DNA of 64,000 nt from Euglena gracilis (lineage: Eukaryota; Euglenida; Euglenophyceae; Euglenales): assembly GCA_039621445.1 (NCBI GenBank), contig CP154954.1, forward strand, positions 6,583,425 through 6,647,424, in the 5' to 3' direction. Every line of letters begins with the position of its first letter. Position 1 is the first letter of the stretch. The notes under the pieces are model-generated. The model made no database searches, was not told where the DNA came from, and was given only the letters and a program-made list of their open reading frames with translations. This document shows, piece after piece, positions 52,729-63,900 of this stretch. The translations under genes were made by a program, and so were the position numbers.

Positions 52729-55700
52729 ACGTGTCTGCTCGAGCAGGTCAAGCTGCACTCACGCCTGTGTTCACTGGAACCCGCCCATTTGCCCTCCTCC
52801 CCACCACACTCACGCCCCCACCCCCCCCCACACCCGCTCCCTGCCCCGCCCCCCCCCGCTCCCCGCCCGCCCGCCCCCCCCCCCCCCCCGCCCCCGCCGC
52901 GCCCCCCGCCGCCGCGCCCCGCCCGCCCTCGCCCCCCCCCGCCCCCCGCGCCCCTCCCCTCCCCCTCCCCCCCCGGCCCGGCCCGTCCCTCTCCTCCTCC
53001 CCCCCTCCTCGTCGGCCCGGCGGCCTCGTGTGTGTGCTGGCCGGCTCCTTGGTTTGGAAGTCATTGATCTAGTCGTCTCTCAATTGGCCCAAGGTTTACA
53101 GCTGGAAAACATTTGAACCATTTTTCTGTGTCTTGCAAAAAAGTTCGAGAACATTCAAATGGGTGTCCCAGTCCTATTCACAGGTAGTGCAGGTGGATTT
53201 CGCCACAATTACCCATACCTGAAGCCTACCCCGTTCCCGCCCCCAGCCATAATAATAATGACTCCTGTCCAGATTGATGGCGGTCCGTCTTATCTGTATT
53301 GCGTTGAAGCAGGGTTTTTGAACGGTGGTTCATCCAGTGCAGCCTGGCTCCGATGCGGCTCCCGCGGCGCAGCTCTTTGCCATCCGTCCCCAGCTGGTGC
53401 CCTACGCCGTGGCAGTGGTGTGCGCGCGCCATGCGATGTGTTGCGAACAGGGGTTTTTTTTAGTCGTGGACCCCCGGGGGGGGGGGGGGGGGGGAGGGGG
53501 GGTGGGTCCGGCCGCGCCCCCCCCCGGGGGGGGGTGTCCCCCCGGAGGGGGGTAGGATATACTTTTCGGCGCCAAAGGCGCCGAAAAGTGCCATTTTAGA
53601 ACTTTTCGCGATTTTCGGCCATTTTTTTGTGGGTCCCCCAGGACGCTCCCTCCCTGGGGGGGGCCCCCCAGGGGGTGGGTGGGTGGGGGGGACCCCCCCT
53701 CCCCCCGTCTTAAAAAAAAACCCCGGGTTGCGAATGGGTGGGTGGGTGGTGGGTGCCGCTGCATCGCCCTTGATCCAAGGCAGGCGTTTCAATCTCTGTT
53801 GATTCTGTGAGAAGGAATAGACCTGGTGTTGTCGGAGCGCCCTCCCCCCCCCCCCCCACCATTTGCCCATCAGGTGAAAGCTGCAGACCCAGCGGACGCG
53901 GTCCGAGCAGGGCTCTGTTTTTGAGTGTGGCACAATTATTGACCTCCGGAGGCCACAGCGGGTCCGAGGTGGGACCCTGCTTGTGCCCAAAGGAGGGTCA
54001 CCTTTCCTCAACAACCCATGTTCGGATCGTCGCTTTCCTTTGTCAATCAAAGGGTGAAGTTTATGTCAAAAATGGGCATAAGAAATGTTTTTTTTTTCTG
54101 AAGGAATTGCCTGCTTTTGTTTTGTTACCGGTATTCATTTCTGTTCGTTTTCTTTGCTTTTGAACCTGCTTAGAGATTGAGAAGCAGTAAGCAAAGTGCC
54201 CTTTCAGCAATTTTCCTCTCCATATCGCCATCCACCCCAGAATTGTATCCTCCCTGTGAAAGTTGTGATTGTATTGTGGCTTCTGTTCCTTTGTTTCCAT
54301 TTTCATTACATTGCTTTCTCCAGGATGTCCCCTCTATTTGAAGAAGAACATTACCACATGGCTGGTTTTCTTTACAAGTCCCGCTTCTGAAAATTGAACT
54401 TTTTTGCATTTTTCGTTTGAACGTAAATTTCAAATTCGATATTTTTGTTGAAATTTGATACATATTGTTTTGTTTTATTACTTTTTGTTATCACATATTT
54501 TTACATTTTACAATATATATGTATATATAAATATTTTTAAACAAAACCGACGTTCCTGGCTCTCCTGCTTCCTCTGGTGTGCGTGTTGCGGTAAACACAG
54601 CCCCCTGCCCCCGCCTCCTGCCGGCGTGCCTGCTGCTGCTGCCCCGGCCCCCGCCCGCCGGCTCCCCCGCCACGGACGCCGACGCCGCCGCCGCGCCGCT
54701 GCTGGCGGGCGTCGCCGCGGCGCTGCAGCACACGAAGGGGCCGGCGGACTGGGCGGTGTGGCGGCGGGTGGCGGCGCCCCCGGGGCCGTGGGCGGCCGTC
54801 ACGGCGGCGCAGTACGCGGCGGCGCTGCTGCCCGGCATGGCGCAGGTGTGTGGGCCGCGGTCTGGGGGCCCGGGGCCGCGCCGCGCGTCCCGGCCGATTG
54901 CGGTTAGTCGCACGGACACACACCCCCCGCCCCAAATTCGTCCCGTACCGGCTGAAAGAGGCCTCCCAGGGAGTTTGTCATCCGAACTCTGGCGGGGCTT
55001 GGGGGGGGGGGGGGGTAGCGTTGCCGGTCGGCCCACCTCCAGCTGCGGCGCGGCCAATTTCCTTTCCCAGATTTCTCACCCGCCCATATGCGTTCGAGAA
55101 CAGAAGTTTGACACGGGGCACATCACCCGGCACAAGCCCTCGCCCCCCCCCCCCCGCCGCCCCCCCCCTCCCCGCCCAGGCACTGCGCAAGGGCTCGCAC
55201 GGCACCATCCCCGCGGTGGCCGCCGTGCTGCAAGCCCTGCCCCCCGCCCTGCTGAGCCTCCCGCCCTGGCCTTCGCTGGAGGCGGGTGGGCAATGGGCCC
55301 CACTTGGGCCAGGCTGAAGGACCCCCTGTGGAGGAAGGGCCTTCGACCTTGACCAGCTGGTAAGGAAGTTTTTATGGGTAAAATGACAGGAACAAAGAAT
55401 TGGAAAATGGGGCTGAAAATGCGGGAATAAAAATGATAAACGACAGATAGTAATTAAAAATAATACCAAAAAATAGGAGCAAAGTGCATGAGAACTATGC
55501 GTAAAAACAATGTAATCAAAGTGTGTAAAAAATAATACAATGTAATAAGATCAGACAAAAAGTGCGGGAAAAAACCTTGGGTGGCTTCTTCTAGCAAGCA
55601 GCCACCAACGATGGAAACGCTGCCAGACGATCCCCCGCCCAGTGCTGACCCCGCGAAGGCCTTCCCCCGACGAAGGAGCTCGCCCGGCCCCTGGCGCTGG

Positions 55701-57861
55701 GGGTGCGGGAGGCGGACCTCAGCGCCGTGGCCAGCGCCGCCTGCCTCACCCTGTGCTGCGCCCCCGCTGAGCCCGACCTGGCGGCGGTGTGTGCCGGGTG
55801 TTGTTGGTCCTTCTGGGCATGGGTCTGTGGCATACAATCACTTGGTCACGGGCCGACCCCCCCCCCCCCACCCCCAGGGAGGGGGTGGCTGACTGGGTTT
55901 TCAGAGTGACCGACTGGGTTTCGGCCCACACCCCTCCCCTTGGGTGGGGGGTCGGCAATAAACACCGAGGTGACCCGGCGCCGAAGGCACCGATTTTTTA
56001 AAGGCCATTTTCTTCACATTTGTGGCCAATCCCAAAGTGCCCCCCCGGGGGGGGGTAGTGACGGACTGGCTTTTTTATTTCTTCGAGCAAAAAACGTGAT
56101 TGATTGGTTTCCGCAGAGTGACTCCAAGGTCCATGCATGCCTCTCTGTCCTGTTCATAGTGTTGTGTGCATGCGTGCAAACAACTTCGTCATGACCTGTA
56201 ATGATCGTCATGTTGGTGCAACGTCGCGTGTACCCACCAAGGGGAGACCTGGGACGACCCTTGGTGTGACCGAGGGAGTATTCGGGACCACCAAATTTGC
56301 ACTTTTTGCTGAAAAGTTTATTATATATTTCTCTTTTAAACAGAGGTTTTGAGAACACGATTTTTTTTAAAGGCATGTTTGAAGCCTTCTGATTTTTTCC
56401 AGCGCTTGGGGCTGGGGTATCCCTCAAGGGTCTCTTTCACTTCGTACCCAAGGGAGAGAGAGAGAAACGATGAAGAAACACAAGGACAAAATCGGCAGCT
56501 GCTTTCAAGGGGAGTTGGCATTTAGACAAAAAGGAAGTTTTTTCTGGCATAATTCAAAAACATGACAACTGAAAAGTTATGAGAAAATCATCAAATGCCC
56601 ATATGTATAATATATAATATATAATATATATATATATTATACGCATATGTATGTGTATATATCTCTCTCTCACTCTCGTCCGAGCGGAGAAAGAGGCAGA
56701 AAAAACAATGTGGGGGAAACGGCAGGATTCATTGTGCTTGTACTGAAAACAATTCTTCCAAACAGCCGATGCATTTTCCCCAAAAACGCCATGAACTGAT
56801 ATATAAAGAGTCGAGAAACATAAGTCGTCCTTCCCACTTTTCCACGTCCTTCTGGTTTCCCACCATTTTTGTCCGGACTGTGTGGAGGGAAAGGCACCAG
56901 GACGCTGGCATCGCTGCACCCCACGCTGTGCCCGGTCCCGCAGGAGGCCCTCCGGGAGGTGGTGGCGGCGTTCAACGGCTGCAAGGACATCCTGGAGAAG
57001 GTGGCGTGCCTGCGGCTGCTGGCCGCCATCCTGCGCCGCGGGCTGGCCGCCCCGGCCAGCGGTTTTTCGGTTGGCCCCTTTTAAGCCCCCCCCCCTAGTT
57101 CGTTGGTGCTGGCACGAAGACGGTGGTCAAGGATCCAACAAATCGTTTGTTGTCCCCCCAAAGGGAGGAGGAGGCTGACTAAGACTGGCCTACAAAAGTC
57201 ATCTCCTACAACTCTGACTAAACCCCACACCGGTTTGGCCCAATGCGGTCCCACCCTCTCCCCCGCCTCATCCCTCGAAGAAACCTGATCTCAACCGCGG
57301 AGGTCGTGCAGGCAGCCCTGAAGCCCCTGGCGGCCAGCCTCGTCCTGCCGGCTCTGAAGCCGACGGTGACTGGGGCTCCGGCAGAGGTGCGAAGTGAAAC
57401 ACACACCTGCACGTGCGAGCAGCCCTCCCCCTCCGCGTCCAATGCCTCCAAAACAAACATTCACGCACACATTTTTGATGCAGAACACTATCTGTGCGAT
57501 TTTTGGCCCCCAAAAGTGAAATATGCGTGTGAAGCACGTGCGAGATACTCGAGCTGTCTGCCTCCGCTGCTGCTTGCCTGTGGTGGCTTGACAGGCACTG
57601 CAGCACACATCTTATGGGGAGTGACAGCAGCCGTTGTCTTCACCCCCCCCGGATGGTGTGACACAGGTGCGGTTGGTGGCGTACGACGTGCTGCTGGCGG
57701 CCGTGGAGGCAGCTGGGGCGGTGCCAGACTACGCCGGGGCGGCGGTGAAGGACGTGCTGGCGTACGACGACGAGGCGGTGCGCCGGCTGGCGCTGCGCTT
57801 CGCCGGGCGGGCGGCGGGGGCGGAGCCAAAGAAGGTGGGTCTGCATGTACGTGTGTGTGTG

Positions 57862-57910
<49 letters not shown>

Positions 57911-60900
57911 GGGTGTGGGTGCAAGTGACTGAGTGCTCGGTGCGCGCGCGCGCGTGTGTGTGTGTGTGCGCGCGCGCGCGCATGTGTGTGTGTGTGTGTG
58001 GATTGAATTCTGGGTTTGGGGGGCTCAGACACATATTTCAGGCACATGGTTTGTCAGTTGGTGGCATTCGATTTAAAAGCTCTATGCCGTGTCCCCTGCA
58101 TCGACATCCTGGTGGCAGCCTTGAGATCCCACTGCATGGGGCTCCCGGTCGCCATCCAATGGACACCTGCCACCAACGGTATAGCGCAGGGCCGCCAATT
58201 CCTCTGGATCGGAGCGCACACCCCCTGTGTCGAGTCACGGAATCGGTTGCGGGTCACATCCCCGCTGACTGCGTGCCTCGCCCTGCTGGCCGGCGCACTT
58301 CACCCCCGCCAAAAATGGTCAAAAGTGGCCAAAAAGCGGCCAGAAAATGGCCGAAAACAGCCCAAGAAGGCCATATACGCCAGCCGTGGTTACTTTTTGT
58401 CGAACTGGGGCCCACCCCCTTGTCTTGACCAGGGGGTTCTCAGACCCCCCGGTCTGAGATGAACATTAGCTGTTTTAGCAACCGCCCCCCCCCCCCCCGC
58501 AGCCTCAGGCGGCGGCGCCCGCCCCCAAACAGCTGCCGGGCGACTGTGAGCGCAAGGCGTCGTCCCGCCCGGAGGCGGCGCTGGCGTGCCTCGTGCTGGT
58601 CCACTGCAAGGCGGTGGCCAAGGCGTGCCGTGGGCCCCCCTGGGGAAGGGGGGAGGAGGACATGAAAACCGACCAAAATGCCACGAGAAGGCCTTTTGTT
58701 TCGTTTTGGGTCAGATTTGACGAACGATTCCAGACCATCAACCCCCCTCCCCCAAAAGCACACCTTCAGCCCACCAAACCAGCCGTCCCAACGACCTTTT
58801 GAGGCCGAATTCCCTGCAGTTTGGGTGTGGATGGGTGTAGCCGAAAATTTACGGCGCTTTTCACTGGATTTTTTAGATGGGGAAGGGATTTGATGTTTTC
58901 CTTTGAGTTTTTCTTTTTGGGCATTTTCAACTTCGAAATCATCATGGGGGGGGTTGAAAGTAACCTGCAACTGGCCCAAATAAAGTGAGTTAGGAATGCA
59001 CACGAAGAGTTGGGCAGTTTACACCACCTCGTCCATGCTTCTTTCGGCTCTTTTTGGTCGGTTTTGAAGTCTGCGCCCTGCAAACGTGCATTTTTTCCTT
59101 CCTCCTGCAGCGCAGTGTGTCTATCTCTGTGCGCATCTGCACGTTTGTGCATTACTCCCCCTTTGTCTTATGACCACCCCATATGAATGACCACACTCTT
59201 GGTCCTTGGCAGGTCAGGAGGTTGGCGACCCCCCATCCCTGGTTGTTGGCCGCATCGTAGGACACGGATTGGAAGACAGGGGGGGGTTTAAAGAGTCGAA
59301 TCATATTCATTTCTGCACACTGTGCAGATCTCTGAAGGACCCAAGGAAAATCAGTGGAATTAGTGACTTTGCAGTTATGGGACCACTCCCCAAACGACTG
59401 GTTGCCCCCCCCCCTGGGAAACTATCATGCTCGAGAACGCCAGGTAAACCGGTCAGGTTGTCGGGGTCCCTGTGCTGTCGGACCTGCTGGGTGGCAGTTT
59501 TGGGTTTTTGGGTGAGAGGGGCACCTTCGAGACAAAACAAAAGCCTTTGTCTCATCTAACTGAGCCGAGGTACGTGTTTTTTTTTCCTCAAAGGAAATGG
59601 CCAACGACCCGCTTCGCCAACTTTGCAACACCGGCTCTCAGTTTCCTGCTCCTTTTGTTGCTTTGCGGTTATGACGGGAACCCCTGGCCTTGCCCCTCAG
59701 GGGGACGTGTGGTTCCTGAAGGGCCTCCTCGGCCGGGACCCGTTCCTGATCTCCGCGGAGGCGCTGGAGCGGATGGCGGAGGCCCCGGAGCACCTCCTGG
59801 GGGTGGTGGCCCCCCCGCTGCTCCGGGGGCCTTTTTGGGGGGTTTGCCTTGCGGTGTGTTGTCGGATGAATTTTGAAGGAATCGGATGAACAGCCGAAAA
59901 CAACCTTTTTCAGGGATACATTTTCTAGTGGATTCAGCCCAAAGATGGTCCCCATACTGACAAATGAGAAATAAACGAGCGTCGCACACACACCCAGACG
60001 CTGGATGACTGGAATGCCAAGCCAGAGGGACGTTCGGGGGCTACACCGGGATACACAGGGCAAGAGAAGCAGAACATCTTTACAACAGAGTCCTGCGTTT
60101 TCCTTCCTTTGTTTGGGTGCCATCAAACTCCTTTTGCATGTTTCTGCCTCATTGTTCTCCATCGTTGGCACCGAGTTTGCCTGAATCATGCGCAGTTGAA
60201 GACCCTCCCCCTCCTCTTGTGAGCAGTGGTGTGGCTGAGGCGTTGCTCGAAGCACTCCTGCCGCCCTCCGCCTGCCTTGCAAAGGATCTGCTGGACCCGA
60301 TGCAGCAGGTCCGAGGCCCCGCAAACGTCCCGTGAAAGATTGATACAGCGATCATTAAAAATCTGACATTCTCTTTTTTACGTATGTTTGTATATTTAAA
60401 AATTTTAACATTTAAAAATGATTAAATACCTTTTTGAGACGTGTGCTCTTTGAACATGAGTTTTTGAAATCATTTTCTCTTTATGCTTTTTTTGAGTAAC
60501 AACCAATTTTTTTTGATTATCCTTTACAAGGAATTGTTGTTTAATTGATGATTATTGATTGGATTGGATTGGAGGGATTGGATTGATTGGGTTGCCATTG
60601 AATGGAAAGCTTACATGTATTCGGGATGTGTCCCCCATCCCCCCCCCCAAGAACACTACCACACAAACACAACACACACCGCATTGTGGGGGCACAGCAA
60701 ACATGATCACAACACACACCCCGACCCGACACGGCATATGCTCATTCTCACCGGCTGGTTCCGCAGGGGCAGCCGCTGGTCAACGCCCTCCTCCTGCTGG
60801 CCGCCAGCCGGCACGCAGCGGTCCGCGTGCCAGCGAAGCGGGTGCTGGAGACGCTCATGGGGCTGCACCGCAACTACTGCACGATGCCCCGTGCTCCGCT

Positions 60901-63900
60901 TCGGCAGTGATTCTTCCGCTTGGCCCACACACGTGTCGTCAGGGCAAATCCGGCTTTGATATTGAGACCATACGTTCACTTAGTTAGTTACTGCCCCCCC
61001 CCCCCAACAGGATGGGCAACTAGTTTTTTTTTCAGTGTGACTGGCTAACCCCCCTGGGGGGGTCGGCAAAATCCATTACAGTGACCCGGCGCCGAAGGCG
61101 CCAAATTTTTTTTCACCCATTTTGTGGTCATTTTCCCCTTGGATTTCCCCACTGGTTGACATGTTCCCACCCATTAGAAGCCAATTTGTTTCAAAATTGC
61201 TTTTCCGCGAAACGGTAAAAATGCCGCATCGCCGTCGGCAAAACGCCAAAAAAAAACTGTTTCCCCATCAGAAAAACGGCAAAAAGCCGTTTCACCGTCT
61301 GAAAAACGGAGAAAAAGTCTTTTTGCCGTCGGAAAAACGGCGAACAAGCCGGTTTGCCAGCGGAAAAGCCAAAAAGCCGAAATGAAACACATATGGATGG
61401 GAACACACCTTTGGGGGGCATTGACTGATTGGTTTTCCAAAAAGAAGTGGCTGACTTGTTTTGGGAGAGTGGAAGTGACCCCCTCCTCCCCCACCCTGGG
61501 GTTGGTAAAAAAAGTGATTAAGACCTGGTGATGCCAATTGAGTCTCGATCTACCGACATTTTTCTGCTTGTTTCAGCGACAGGTGGGCTGCAATTACTTG
61601 GCTATAGGTGGTGGTTTGGGAGGTTTCTAAGAATAAGGCCACGGATGCTGGCTTTTGCGGGCTGGAAGGAGTGCTTTGCAAAGTTGGAGGAGGAGGTGTA
61701 ATGGGCTCCGTGATATGCATTTGCGATGTGGGTGGCTCAGGCTTCAGTTGGCAGGCCTAGTTTTTCCAGCTCATTTTGTTTACCTAAGAATCTTCCCCTC
61801 CCTGTGAGTTTAAGAGGTTTTGCTCTGCCTGACCAGGGGTGGTCTTATTTTTTTTGAGGAGGTCTTATCCTGAGGGTGTGAGGCATAGATCACATTGGTT
61901 TGGACAAACTGGACGCTGATTAATTGCTCAAATCTTTCCGGCCGACATGGAAGTCACCCCAATACTCGCCCCCGCCATTTTGAGATTCCACGCAAATTGC
62001 TTATTTTTATCAAATCATAGATTGTCATTTTATTTGTTCTGGCGCTCACAGTGTCAAGAAGTCACCTGCAACGGGAAAGGCCAACCTCTCTTCCACTTCC
62101 AACCCCACCACTGCAAAAACATGCACCGGGCGTTTGCGCGCATCTGCTCGTCCCCCACCACACCCCGGCGCACAGGTCGGCGCGGGGAAGGCGGACGCCA
62201 AAGCGGCCGCCAAGCCGACGCCCCCGGCCAAGGGCGGCAAGCCCACCGCCAAGCCCGCCGGCAAACCGGCGGCCGCCGCGGAGCCGGAGCCCAAGCCGAG
62301 CAGCGGCCCCGCGTCGTATGCCTGCCTCCCCATCCCCTGTGTCCGAGTGTTACTCGCATCCTTCTGTCTACAAAATGTACCCGCTGGTGGCTGGAGTTTC
62401 CCTCCGGAGCCCCCCCCCCCTTCAAGCTCCCGGCTGGACTGAAACTGAAATGGAAATCGACCCAATTTGTTGGATTCAGCCGGACGGGGGGAAGGCGCTT
62501 CGCATTCTTGTGGACCTTTTCGATTTTTTTTGGAGCATTTTCCGTTATTTTTTCCAATTGTTCGCATTTTTTTGCAATTTTTTTGCAATTTTTTTTGAAA
62601 ATTTTGAATTTTTTAAAACTGATTATACATGCCATTTTTTTTTTTAGTCGGGTGCCAACCCCACTGGGTGCTAGGGGCAGGCACCCCATAGCACCCCTGC
62701 TGACCCCCCCCCCCCAGGGGGTTTTGGGGGTGGGTTGGGCAGGCACCCCTGTCCACCGATCCCGCTTTCTGAGGACCCACCCGACCCTGGGCACCGCGGG
62801 CTGCCCCCCCCCCCCCGGGGTGTACCTGCTTTGGGCAGACACCCTATAGCATCCACCCACCCCTCGGTAAAAAAAAGCCTGGTGTGTACATATTCCTCAT
62901 AATTACATGTAACATTTGTATCTTTGGTGCCATTTTTGACATGATTTTTTGTGCTTTTTTCCTTCATTTTTGTGAATTTGCGCCTTTTCTCTCAGATTTA
63001 GCACATTTTTGCGCACATTTTTTTCCAGCCTGTTTTTGTGCATTTTTTTTAATCAAAAAATGTGTGTGTTTTTTGCGCATTTTGGATCAAGCCAGCACCG
63101 TTTTTCCAGCCACCGGCCGGAGCTGCTTCGCCGGGGCGTGATTCAGCGCCCTGGGCGGTGATACACCAGGTCATCACTTGATGCCCGAACGACAATATGT
63201 GTCCCCCCCCCTGCCCTGCCCCACACGCAACGGCCTCCACTTGTGGCCAGCCACCAAAACCATTCAGGGCCAGGGCATGGCAGCTGCTGGCCACTGACGG
63301 GAGTTGCTGCCCCGCTGCATGGTTTCCCAGGGTTGCTAGAGCGGGATTATCAGGGCAGAGCAGTCCAGGTTCCAATGACGTGGGCAACGTTCACGGCCGG
63401 GCGTCACGCCCTACCTCCCCCCCCCACCTCCCAGGGCGTTCCCGACGTCCCCGGCCGTGGTGCTGCGGCTGTTCGTCCACATCGCCTCCGCGCTGCTCGA
63501 CCCGGCGGCGCCCGGCCTCGCGAAGCGGGCCCCATGCAGGCGCGCAGTCGCCCAGTCAAGCGGTCGCAGACCCGACGGAGCCGAAAGATAAAACGACGTT
63601 TGTTCTGCAATTTATGAACGTTTTGAAGCATTCACTGGAATCCGTGCAAATACAGTCAGCGGTTTGTGTTTGCGACATTCCTCTGGAGAGAGAAGGCAGC
63701 TGCACAGGGGCGCAGCTTCATATCACTGTTGAGGTGTAACTATAAAATGAGCCCTTTTTTGTGTCCTGGGACCTCAGTAAAATACCTGCTTTTTTGGAAA
63801 GCAGCACCCAATAACTATCGCGCACTGTCTTTTGTCTCACTGGTTTCCTTTTGACCCGATACTATTTTGCACGGTTTTCAATAAAATATTGGCCTGATCA

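Noticed and set aside
52810-53064. Gly/Arg-rich minus-strand protein
   Set aside because: It is the complement of a nearly pure C tract.
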